Below, piece after piece: positions 20,554 through 29,800 of a DNA stretch of 64,000 nucleotides. The position numbers were made by a program, and so were the translations under genes. This DNA is from Phaeodactylum tricornutum CCAP 1055/1. Taxonomy: Eukaryota; Bacillariophyta; Bacillariophyceae; Surirellales; Neidiaceae. Location: NCBI RefSeq assembly GCF_000150955.2, contig NC_011673.1:635394-699393 (forward strand). Direction: 5' to 3'. Within the stretch, counting starts at the first letter, position 1. The number at the start of each line of letters is the position of its first letter. The notes beneath the pieces were generated by a model. It saw only the letters and a list, made by a program, of their open reading frames with translations, did no database searches and had not been told where the DNA came from.

Positions 20554-21777
20554 GTGGGGCTTTCAGCACCTTTTTGTCAGGATGAACAATTCTATTTGGG
20601 GTTTTTGAGCAGGTTGTGATATGCTCGACACAAACGTCTCGGTAAAGACGGACTGACAGTTGCTGGCTTGTACGCGGTCAACAGTATGTTTCACCTTTTT
20701 GTTACGAGCAATAGGCAAAGGGTGCATTTCCCAGTTTCACCAACGTTGTGTCAAACAAGGGACGGTCTGACAGACAGCGAACTGACCGAGGCAATCCGCC
20801 AAGTTCAACCATGGACACGACGGTAGAATCGATCGGACAACCATAAATATTTTCGTAGGCAACTCCATTCAGCAAATAGGGTAGGGTGCACAAGCAGAGT
20901 ATCTTTCTTACGGTGAAAGGCAACACTGACGGATAGTGGAAAACATTTACATGCATTAGTTCACTTTTGGGAAGGTCGCCCGAAAAGACATCTACAATAC
21001 GGCGAGATTGAAAAAAATTGAACTACAAAATTATAAAACTACTGTTTGACGGCTCTAGAGAGGTTGCGCCTTGCCTGCCCAATGATTTACTCTAAAAGAG
21101 TGACTGGTAGAGGTAGCCTAGGTAGCCGGTAGTGTTCGACATGAGCTTGCGGTCACAGAGAGGGGGGCGAAGCAAAACGTGAAATACAGGGCTCGCCAAG
21201 ATTAAAAGTAAAGCACTTCGATTGTGTTCCTGACGCTGAAATTCTCGTTGCGAAGTGGGCTGGGAATTTGTTAACCTTGTCCATAATTGACAGACTGTGA
21301 ACTTCGTCTTCTGACGAGAGAAAATGGATTCAGAAAGAGCGCTGGACTCCTGGATAATTCTTCTGCTCCTGACGCATTGGTGACACTGACTCCCAACTCA
21401 TCTCGATGTCTGTGTTTCTGAAATGAGAAGAAAACGCATAGGAGAACATGCTAGATAAATCGAAATGTAGATCGGTAGTGAAGTACGACTTCTATTACTA
21501 AATATATCACATCTTCGATCCAGGACAAAATAAACATTTCAGAAAGCCCAACAATCGTCACATTCCCGTCAGTTGCTAAAGTGCGTGTTTTCGATTGTTT
21601 TGTTCCTCAGCGACATAGAATGAATTCTCTGGATTGCCGAAAGATGATGTCTCAATAATTGGAATCAGAAAAAAGGTCAGTGATCGACTCCACGGAAGCA
21701 CGTTGGGTATACTGCACTTCACAAAAACAAGGTAATCGAACCCCGGGTCATAAAACCCACCAACGAAACAACCTCGG
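20554..21777. other. Intergenic, no gene seen
   Basis: About 1.2 kb between divergent genes. Many stops occur in all frames, and I recognise no domain. A tRNA-like TTCGA motif near 21735 does not fold into a T arm. Confidence 0.5.
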
Positions 21778-22275
21778 ATGCAATCGAAAAACAGTCGTCT
21801 TTCTTCTCTAACCTTTACAACCCCCCACTACAGCATCATGGAAGCGTATGCGAGCAGTCTGAAACGTTCAATGCCCTTCAACAACCTCATCGCCATGAGC
21901 GACGCCGGCGGCAGCAAGAACAGCGGTCGATGGTTCGAAGACGACGCCGTCGTCCGCACGGGACGAAAGGAGCACAAGCGACAACGCCTGGTCTCTCTTT
22001 ACGACGACGGTGGCAGTGATGGGGGCACCAAACACTGTGACGCTCCTGCTACTGCAGCGCTGGAAGCAGCACTTGCTGACGAGAATGACTTCGAATTCTC
22101 GTTTCCACATGTCGTCGAATCATCGGTGTTTTTCTCACCAAATAATTGCGAGCTTGATTTGCTCAGAGATTTTCACCAGAAGATGGCATATAAGGGCAAG
22201 CCGATGATGTCCAAAAGTCCCAATTCTGTCACCGATGTCAGTTGCATGCTGACTCGTTTGACGACTTCTGCGTAA
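21778..22275 (+). CDS. Hypothetical protein, unrecognised; reading may continue in another frame to 22529
   Basis: A 165-codon frame with ATG at 21778; a second ATG at 21838 (MEAYASSLKRSM) follows a pyrimidine-rich leader and may be the true start. The protein is small, with a basic stretch RKEHKRQR and an acidic one, and no known domain. The frame ends at 22275, but an overlapping plus frame from 22194 to 22529 encodes a helical, amphipathic sequence (FDDFCVNWTLLEALERSF, LLPAHIAHIQKQAVNRFAHI) that looks more protein-like than the tail of the first frame. A frame shift or unusual splice near 22230-22250 could join them. I did not find a convincing GT-AG pair. Confidence 0.45.
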   Translation: MQSKNSRLSSLTFTTPHYSIMEAYASSLKRSMPFNNLIAMSDAGGSKNSGRWFEDDAVVRTGRKEHKRQRLVSLYDDGGSDGGTKHCDAPATAALEAALADENDFEFSFPHVVESSVFFSPNNCELDLLRDFHQKMAYKGKPMMSKSPNSVTDVSCMLTRLTTSA

Positions 22276-22529
22276 ATTGGACTCTGCTCGAAGCCTTGGA
22301 GCGCTCGTTCCTTTCCTGCAAAGTCGTGTCAATACCTTCATTGGAAGACAGGTACGAAGTTAGTTCCGAATTACTTCCTGCCCATATTGCACATATCCAA
22401 AAGCAAGCGGTAAATCGATTCGCACATATTGCTACAGCCATTCGAAAGATTTGTCTTGGCCATTTTTCATACCTCTATAAAACCTTGTTCGAATATAAGC
22501 AGCAAATTTTAATCTACTTTTTCAGTTAG

Positions 22530-22904
22530 ATTAAAAGAATTTTCAGTGTGAATCAAGTAAAGTGACAGACAAGACGCGTGATCAGTATTGTGATTGTGAT
22601 CACAGTCATTTATTCAAGCAATAGCGCGTGAAATCGTATTCTACCCTTGGATGATTTGAGTGGTATTTCCAGGACTGGAGGTTCCAGCTTTGGTCGTTCG
22701 CCGACAACATATGTAAGTCCGTACCATCGCACTATCCTCATTTTGAGACAATCTTCCATACACAATGAATACCGTACATTTTTAATGGATAGCTGGGCGC
22801 CTATCGTATCAAGAGATATCTATTTTGTAAAACTTTAAAAGCAGAAGCCAAGAATACGACGGGCAAGCTGAATGTCCGTCGGCATGATAGTCACGACGTG
22901 TTCT
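22530..22904. other. Intergenic between convergent genes, no gene seen
   Basis: 3' flanks of the hypothetical gene and of the minus-strand plastid protein gene. Nothing else recognised. Confidence 0.45.
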
Positions 22905-24247
22905 CTATTTTGCCCGCAGATCTTGCTCCGCCTGTTCCCTGTTCACGATATCCTGCTCCCCCTGCGTTAATAGTGAATCTAGCTCGCGGAGCTGTCCAAC
23001 TGTTAAAGGGCCACCCAAAAGGCCCTTGATAAACCATACTATCGCACTTCGGTTTTTCGACTTCGATGAGACAACGCAGAAAATGCTGGAACCGATTGAA
23101 GCCAGAACAAATGCCCCAGCAGGCGCTTGCAATGCGCTTAAAAAGGAGAGAACAGAGAGTTTTGCTGTACTGTCCCCAAGGTATTGCGACAAAAATATTG
23201 GTGTCGATCGCCCAAATGCCGTGCTCACCAGAAGAGCGGAAAAGATCGAAAAAACTCGCTGCTGAAAGTTCAGGTCTAACGATTCCATTGGGTCCCTAAC
23301 GAACTGTCCTTCTCGGGCTCTGCGCGCCCAATCATTTGAACGGCCTTGTCGTTTTGTCTCTTCGTCGATCCGCTCCGGGGTCCACTCAGGTGTCGATTTC
23401 GGGCTAACGTTTCGTTTGTCAGCAAAGGGGCGCACAAATCCTTCTTCGACCAGTGCCGATCGCAAAGGCTCGCCTGACCTTTTCTTGCGTTGAGCTTCCT
23501 GTAGGGCTTCGGCCATGGCGTCATCATTTAGTAGTCCCATTCTCAATCCAGAATATCTCGCTTTGTCGTTTTCGCCAATGCGATCAACTACCAATTTTGG
23601 TGCTTCGGGAGGTGGAGGGGGGCGTTTGACTGCGGGTGCGTCGATCCCAAGAAGCTTGTACATTTCTAAACGTCCTCCGGCATTCATTATTGGAGTTACA
23701 AGATGCCCGTACCCGTATTTAGTCAGCTCGTCATAGTCCAATGCATTGGAAGGCGTTTCTATGACTTGTCCCTGGAAGTAGAGTGGCAGGCTCTCGGTAA
23801 GCCACACAAAATAGATTGCTGAATAACCTTTCTTGTTCAGTGATGTCGTACCTTGTTCGGTGCGAGGCTGACAAATTCCAAAACCGCGTTACCTTTTGAA
23901 CCTCCGATTACCTTTCCAACATCTCTTAAATGATTAGAAGTAAGCAGTGTTTCAGCATTCGGGAAAATCCATAACATGTGCTTCGACGGAGACTAACAAA
24001 CGTACTCTTTTGCTTTCTCATCGGCACCCACATCCTTGCGTTTCGCTAAATATTCAATAAGCTGTAGCTTTAGTTCCTCCAAATCCATTGTCTTTGGAGC
24101 CATAAAGAGTGGGCCTGCGTTCGTTCGGAAGCCTCGTGGCGCGCTAGTGAGCCTGTCGTTGACCGCTGATGAAAACGCGTCTACCAACGAGACCATGGCG
24201 AGGACGCAGCAACCCAGACGGGTGAGGATTTGACGCTTCGAAACCAT
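22905..24247 (-). CDS. Three-exon plastid-targeted membrane protein of unknown function
   Basis: Exons 24247-24006, 23924-23852 and 23771-22905; donors GTACGT and GTACGA, acceptors TTTAAG and TTCCAG; phases agree and the total is 393 residues. The ATG at 24247 gives a signal peptide cleaved before Phe (MVSLVDA-FSSAV), so plastid import is predicted. The centre (VGKVIGGSKGNAVLEFVSL) is joined across both introns to GQVIETPSNALDYDELTKYG. The middle has a proline run (KRPPPPPEAPK) and charged linker (WTPERIDEETKRQGRSNDWA). Two hydrophobic segments near the C-terminus (RVFSIFSALLVSTAFG; GAFVLASIGSSIFCVVSS) suggest two membrane helices followed by a soluble tail. I recognise no enzyme motif. The three-exon structure is based on phase and splice consensus only. 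Confidence 0.78.
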
Positions 24248-24716
24248 ACTTTGCAAAGACCAATCCCTTACTACCATTCACTATCAGTACATTTCACAGT
24301 CAGTGGGTCGGCTCGTCGTTCTGTTTGGAGGATGTGGATACCCATTTTCGATCCCCTCGTAGTGTGCGAGAATTCAGCGAAGAGTCTGGCCGTTGCCGGT
24401 ACATTTTGGAAAGCAGACCTCTACAGCTTCAGCTTTTTATGTATTCAGTCTCGTATTGTCGCTAACAGTACAAACTAAAATATTCGAGAATATAGTTTTA
24501 GCTCATCCAGATCATCCAAATTGCAGATTGATTGCGAGTAAGTTTGTGTCTGCTTCCTGTCAGCTGAAATTGCTTCCACCAACCATGAACAATCTATAAT
24601 GGCTGGACCATGATGGAATCATTAGCCTGATGCGTTCGTCCCTCGGCAGTATAGAGTCTCTGTGCTGGGGTTGAAATGTACATAGCCGCGCACGTATGCC
24701 CTGTAGTCGACGAATG
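24248..24716. other. Intergenic, no gene seen
   Basis: Upstream of the plastid protein gene and downstream of the acidic hypothetical gene. No supported feature. Confidence 0.45.
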
Positions 24717-25688
24717 CTACGAATCCCATGTATAGAATGAGGAAGCATTCTTGGTGTGTGTTCGCATTTTCTCGATTTCTCCGTCCGTTGAAACGGAGAT
24801 TTCTTCAGTTTGGCTTCCATCGTACCACGTAATCGACGAAGAACAAGAATTTGTCACAGCGTCCAATGAAAAGCCGTCAGCAGCATCAAGCTCAGACATA
24901 TCACCTTCCTGATCGCTTGTACCGTTGTGATTGCTGTCATCGCTATCTGAAAAGGAGAAAAGAATTGAGGATGGAATTGCCGAGATGCGGTCAGGGAGAG
25001 ACTGGATCGACTGGCATCGGCAGAAATGCTGAGGGGAAAATTCGCGTGAACGAGGCCCGTCGTCACCAACTTCGTCTTCAGAAGATTCCTCAAAAACATA
25101 GATGAAATCTGTTTCGTCTTCTTCCTCATCGTCATCAAGGGGGCCCAATTTCTCCGCGTAATCGTAACGACGAGCCCTATCTCTAGAATTGCATAATTGC
25201 GCTTGCTGTAGCATTTGTGTAGGCTTTGGAACACAAAGATCCGCCTTGAGTAATTGACTTGGCACAAGTGAGTGTGCTTGCCATGAATCTGTTGCGAGAT
25301 CATTGTTCACACTTTGTGATGTTGAGGCCTCCGCTGGATGACTTATTTGAATTTCGTTCAATGCTTTGACATTCAATGATTCGACCATGTATTCTTCAAC
25401 TGTATGATCCGTGGTTTCTTCGGTGATTTCCGTACTTTCGGCTTGGCAGAGCTTGGCTAGATCATCGGTGTAAGTTTTGTTGATCAAGGGCAAAGATGGT
25501 CGCTTCTGGCGACGGGAGCACTTTCTCGTCCACGGTGGTGTCAACGGCGAAGCGGAAACCATCAGTGATCCTCGCGTGCATGCTGACGAAGGCAACACAT
25601 AGTCGTCTCGTACGAGCCATTTTTCACCATCATACGACCGTAAAAACGATAGACTTGCGTCGGCAACACTTTCAGCTGGACCTTGCAT
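24717..25688 (-). CDS. Acidic, low-complexity hypothetical protein
   Basis: Single frame of 323 residues starting MQGPAESVADASLSFLRS. The sequence is rich in S, D and E with several acidic clusters (LDDDEEEDETDF, FEESSEDEVGDDG, FSFSDSDDSNHNG) and a short basic patch (TRKCSRRQKRPSLP) that could be a nuclear signal. No membrane helix, signal peptide or known domain is visible, and most of the chain is probably disordered. The long uninterrupted frame and codon pattern support a gene. Function cannot be inferred. Confidence 0.6.
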   Translation of the reverse strand: MQGPAESVADASLSFLRSYDGEKWLVRDDYVLPSSACTRGSLMVSASPLTPPWTRKCSRRQKRPSLPLINKTYTDDLAKLCQAESTEITEETTDHTVEEYMVESLNVKALNEIQISHPAEASTSQSVNNDLATDSWQAHSLVPSQLLKADLCVPKPTQMLQQAQLCNSRDRARRYDYAEKLGPLDDDEEEDETDFIYVFEESSEDEVGDDGPRSREFSPQHFCRCQSIQSLPDRISAIPSSILFSFSDSDDSNHNGTSDQEGDMSELDAADGFSLDAVTNSCSSSITWYDGSQTEEISVSTDGEIEKMRTHTKNASSFYTWDS

Positions 25689-26436
25689 GATTCTGTTTTT
25701 GATTCTGTGAGACTTGACGCCTTTTCAGAGAAGACCCACTTTTGAGATCAGTCTTACTACAGCATCGTCTGCGTCTATTGATTGACGAGGTGAGGTGTTC
25801 TTCGTTTCTTTTGCTACTTCATGGAGATGCCCGTTGGAGTTTCTCTAAAAGTGATCGGCCTCCATGGAAGTCTAGGCCGGATTGCCATGCGAGCAAGCAC
25901 GTTGCAGAGTTCACTCTCCCAGATCCGTCCCGTCTACCATACCAAATGTATGTAGGTCCAGAACGATCGAAAGAAATATCCCGGACCGATTTAGCTGTCG
26001 TTTACAAGGCGTGAAAGGCATGGTTTGTCGCATTCACGAATCCTGTTCGTGGGGAGGAATGAGACGCTGGCGTTCCGATCTTTAAAGAGGAAATTTCGAA
26101 AACCTTTTCTCTCTAGTTGAAATTTTGGATACCATATCTATTTAAAAATATATTTATTGACAATTCCATAATATTCAGAAGATGGTGGCAAGCGACAACC
26201 CACTTATCAACTTAAGGTTGAACTGAATTTCTTTGATAGACAGACAGACGATTACTTCCACGTGACACGGCCATGACCATCATCGCAATCGCGATATAGG
26301 CAGCGCGAGATTTTTTTCGACTATGGTAGCAGGAGACACAAACAAAATCCTCTCCTCTTCACAGTGAAACAAACGATTGTTGTTTTACTCTTGATCAAAA
26401 TATTTTGATCAGGGTAACGCAGAAATACATCTCATA
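25689..26436. other. Divergent promoter region, no gene seen
   Basis: Lies between the acidic hypothetical gene (minus) and the ubiquitin gene (plus). A near-palindrome ATCAAAATATTTTGATCA is present at 26394-26411 just upstream of the ubiquitin gene; it may be regulatory. No coding region is supported. Confidence 0.5.
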
Positions 26437-27243
26437 ATGAAGCTTCCGTTTGCTCTCTTCGCGACGCTTCTGGTTCTTTCGTCTGATGCCGCAATCTCTC
26501 CTTGGGGTGGCCAGGTTCCGCACGCGCCACGAACGGCACTGGCGTCAGTCTTGTCAGTCCGTGGCGGTATGCAGCTGTTCGTAAAAACCTTGACCGGAAA
26601 AACTGTCAGTATCGAGGTGGAGGAAGGCGAATCAATTGAAGAGGTCAAGGCCAAAATCGCTGAAAAAGAAGGTATTCCGGCGGAACAACAACGGCTCATA
26701 TTTGGAGGACAGCAATTACAGGATGCTAAAACCTTGGACGATTACGACGTTGGCGATGACGCCACTTTGCATCTAGTGCTGCGGCTGCGTGGTGGCGTGG
26801 TTAGCAGCGCCAGCAGTTTGGCGCGAAAGTTCTTAGGACGGGATGTCGAACTCGTCGACGAAGACTTCGTCAAACAACACTTGCAGGGCTTGACCGATGA
26901 CGATCGCAACTTGATGAACGCGTTCGTGGCGACTTCTCGCAGCGAAAAGACGTCGACGGAGGGCTCGTCCACGGATCCATCCGAAACAGTGTCTACTACA
27001 GCACCTACTGTGGTCCGCCGGGCTCTCTATTGGATTGGTCAAGCCCCAAAGCGTATGGAAGGATCGCCCATGGAGGATGTCATTTTGGCGAGCTCCCCGC
27101 GGCCAGGTGAATTTGACTATAAGGGCAAGCTTGTGGCAACTGACGGAAAAGGAAAGTCGACCAAACTGACCAAGCTTTTTAAGCGTCGAGATAATGAAAA
27201 CAAACTATACGATGCGTTGACAAAGATGAAGCTGGACACATAA
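26437..27243 (+). CDS. Secreted/periplastidal ubiquitin (symbiont-derived ERAD-like machinery type) with N- and C-terminal extensions
   Basis: 268 residues. A signal peptide ([19 protein letters not shown]) is followed by a 25-residue leader, then a full 76-residue ubiquitin at 45-120, starting [12 protein letters not shown] and ending LRLRGG, then a 148-residue basic tail. In algae with red complex plastids such a ubiquitin acts in the periplastidal compartment with the SELMA import machinery; no aromatic residue follows the predicted cleavage site, consistent with that compartment instead of the stroma. The Ile44 patch (L8, I44, V70) and RGG end are present. Lys48 is Gln and Lys63 is Asp, while Lys6, 11, 27, 29 and 33 remain. 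SVRGG directly precedes the ubiquitin Met and resembles a polyubiquitin junction. Conjugation needs cleavage of the tail after RGG. Location is inferred. Confidence 0.9.
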   Translation: MKLPFALFATLLVLSSDAAISPWGGQVPHAPRTALASVLSVRGGMQLFVKTLTGKTVSIEVEEGESIEEVKAKIAEKEGIPAEQQRLIFGGQQLQDAKTLDDYDVGDDATLHLVLRLRGGVVSSASSLARKFLGRDVELVDEDFVKQHLQGLTDDDRNLMNAFVATSRSEKTSTEGSSTDPSETVSTTAPTVVRRALYWIGQAPKRMEGSPMEDVILASSPRPGEFDYKGKLVATDGKGKSTKLTKLFKRRDNENKLYDALTKMKLDT

Positions 27244-27378
27244 TAAGATGGACAGTCAGCAAAATGCGTCTACTTGACAACAGTATTGCTTTCTTATTTC
27301 ATTCGAGACTTCACAGCGTTAGAGATTGCTTCTATTGATAAAATAACAAAACAGCACGGATAAAACATGCAGTCTTCG

Positions 27379-28899
27379 TCAACTCCAATCATACGGAATT
27401 ACAATCGACCCATCGTCGGATAAGTGACAAAAATGTCCGCTGGCGGCAATACCAAGCTGTTGTCCCGCTAACCGGTCTAAGTTGAATGGACGCGTCGTCA
27501 GCAATCGGGCCAACGCTTCACAATAATGATCCAGACTAACCGTACCCAGCGAATAGACGCGCTGCAATCCCCACTCATACTGAAGCCGTTGAGTGAGTGT
27601 GCGACATGTTTCCTTTTGACGCTCAGTCTGCCTCATTCGTGTTCGAGCTTGATCCGTGAATCGAGCGATAGTTGAATTGAGGAAGTGACGGTCCGAGTTG
27701 GCTCCCACGCGGACAGTCCCTTCTTGTGTCACTTTTGGGCGCCGTACCGTGTATGAGCTTTCTACCGTCACCGTGATTGCCTGAGAACCTACTTCGTCCT
27801 TCGATTCTATCACAACTAAGGCATCCGCGTTTGGTTGTTCGGAATATAGGTGTGCGTCGGGTAGGAGACCTTCCACAAAATACCAGTAATCACGGTTTGA
27901 GCATGAAAATCCCTTCTTCAGTTTGACTCCTAGGGTGCTCTGTACAATTTTCACACGTTCCGAAAGTAACTCACGGTGTTGCTTTACTTCTTCCATGGTG
28001 GAAGCGTCTATTCGCTGTAAGTGTTGCAGCCATTGGATTGGGGTAGATCCTGAATTCAACCGCAACACTCCTCCATAAATATCCAATGAGTTATGGAAAT
28101 CGTCCGGAGTAAAAACAATCCGTAATGGGTAAAACGAAGTTACTTGGAGCTTGTCGCCGTGCTCTTCATACAACTCCAATAGTCGGCGTAGCAAGACAGC
28201 GACAGAATTCGACGACCAGCCCATAGATGTGGCGTCGACTGATTGAAACTGGTACCGTTGTCGCGTCGCCTGTGCAGCGGCCTGCGCATCCGTACGCGAT
28301 TGTTTCCGATCTTCAACATCGTCAAACTTAAGTTTATCCAAGAATTGGCTCAGGTCACGGCCACGCTGGGAGACTTTGTCGAATCGATGATCAACATGCG
28401 AGGATTGTTCTGATGTGAATGACGGGTTCAGCTCTTGTGCCATGCTTTCAGGGGATGTGACCTCGTCCGTGGCTTTAGATCTAGCCAGAAGTGACCCTTC
28501 TGAAGACAAATCTGAGGGGGCAGAAATTTGTGCTGCACCTGATCGCTTCAAAGCCTTCTGCATGGCGTCAATTATCTCTTCCACGGAAGTGTGTAAACAA
28601 ATCGATTGTGATTGCAGTGACCCGTCTCGTCGTTCCACACAGTACACATATTCTTCATTCTTTTCTGTGGCTGAAGTTGAGAGTTGGTATGAAGCTTTAC
28701 AGTACCCCGGACTGATGAGATCAGATCGCTGCCAAGCAGCAAAATCCACTTGGCCCATTCGGGATGAAAGAGCCTTGACGAGAGTGGCCTGCCTGACCCT
28801 GATGTCGGAATCGTACATCCGGAAACGGTCCGGGTGGACTCGTAATAAAAATGCCCTCCGAAGACGCGATAAGTACAGAGCACGGCTACTTGCTGGCAT
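27379..28899 (-). CDS. TCAIM-like protein with J-related DUF4460 and C-terminal DUF4461
   Basis: Single exon, 506 residues. The N-terminus (LRRAFLLRVHPDRFRMYDSD) resembles DUF4460, a degenerate J-like domain that in this family carries HPD-R-F in a short helical context. The rest includes an S/D-rich linker (about 95-190) and a long region ending in ALARLLTTRPFNLDRLAGQQ and GHFCHLSDDGSIVIPYDWS, the conserved C-terminal DUF4461 pattern of TCAIM-type mitochondrial proteins. Animal TCAIM binds mitochondrial enzymes and chaperones; a chaperone-adaptor role is possible here but not shown. The N-terminus is short and not clearly a mitochondrial presequence. The stop lies close to the convergent ubiquitin gene (135 bp gap). 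Confidence 0.75.
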   Translation of the reverse strand: MPASSRALYLSRLRRAFLLRVHPDRFRMYDSDIRVRQATLVKALSSRMGQVDFAAWQRSDLISPGYCKASYQLSTSATEKNEEYVYCVERRDGSLQSQSICLHTSVEEIIDAMQKALKRSGAAQISAPSDLSSEGSLLARSKATDEVTSPESMAQELNPSFTSEQSSHVDHRFDKVSQRGRDLSQFLDKLKFDDVEDRKQSRTDAQAAAQATRQRYQFQSVDATSMGWSSNSVAVLLRRLLELYEEHGDKLQVTSFYPLRIVFTPDDFHNSLDIYGGVLRLNSGSTPIQWLQHLQRIDASTMEEVKQHRELLSERVKIVQSTLGVKLKKGFSCSNRDYWYFVEGLLPDAHLYSEQPNADALVVIESKDEVGSQAITVTVESSYTVRRPKVTQEGTVRVGANSDRHFLNSTIARFTDQARTRMRQTERQKETCRTLTQRLQYEWGLQRVYSLGTVSLDHYCEALARLLTTRPFNLDRLAGQQLGIAASGHFCHLSDDGSIVIPYDWS

Positions 28900-28995
28900 C
28901 GCGGTTGATCCTTACGGTTTCGTCAAAATCTCCTTTACAGGCAAGGTGACAAGATGGCCATTTTCCATTTCTGATATTGTATCTCTGTCAATCTT

Positions 28996-29160
28996 GAGGA
29001 AATTCACCAGAGGGGATGGGAAAAGGTGAAAAACTCGCTAAAGGGGACAGAACGTGTTCAGTCTAAGAAGCATCATTTGGCGCTCGTATATTAAGTATTA
29101 AAACTAATGAAACTAAACGCCAAAACTTTGTTCCGGATACCGACCGTTGTCGAAAGCTAC
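28996..29160. mobile_element. Partial second copy of the Mutator-like MITE family
   Basis: From 28996 the plus strand starts GAGGAAATTCACCAGAGGGG and continues with a TIR-like GGTGAAAAACT, then GGGGACAGAACGTGTTCA and GCATCATTTGGCGCTC. This matches the reverse complement of the right-hand part of the element at 13086-13515 for about 150 bp. I cannot find the opposite inverted end downstream, so it seems truncated or internally diverged. It is more diverged from the first copy than that copy's two ends are from each other. Confidence 0.7.
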
Positions 29161-29800
29161 GGGAAGCAGCTAACAGTAAACAATGCAGCTGAGCAAATGA
29201 ATAAGTAGCGTCATTCAAGATCTACGGTATCAGCCAATCCTTGATCTACTTGTTGGTCTCTCCAAATGGAAAGGTGGAAAAAGTTTCGAGCTCAGGAAGA
29301 TGTCCAAGAAATGGATTGAATTGGGTGTAGGTGCGTTCTATCTATAGCTTTTAAGGAGTAGATTATTTACCAATCCGGCTGTGAAGCCGAGAAACTATTC
29401 ACAGTCATTTCCTGTTACGTTTTACAGCCAAAATGAAGAAAACAGCTTTGACGAGAAATACCAGTGTTCGCTTGGCTACTCGACAGCTAACAGTAAACGC
29501 GTTCATTCTGCTCCTACCTTTATCAAGATCGAGATTGGACGACGCACAGGAGAGTTCCATTTTATTTCGAAGGCATAATTAGCGAAAAACCTCTCACTGT
29601 CAATCAGGCAAACAATAAAGCGTGCGTATTTTTCGGAACGTATTGGGCTTGGCGGTAGTACAGGGCACACGAAAGTTAGACATGGGGCGCTAACCCCCAA
29701 TTGCCTTCCCTGTCGCAACGAAGAAATTGGCTTGACACTGTTGGCATCCGGCTACCCGACTCTTTTCACAATTCCCCTTTTCAGCTGATGCTTTGCTTTT
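29161..29800. other. Intergenic, no gene seen
   Basis: Between the MITE fragment and the PDZ gene. Copies of the motif GCTAACAGTAAAC occur near 29168 and 29486. No supported gene. Confidence 0.45.

Noticed and set aside
21720-21760. tRNA-like TTCGA on the minus strand
   Set aside because: No 5-bp T stem and no acceptor or anticodon arm around it.
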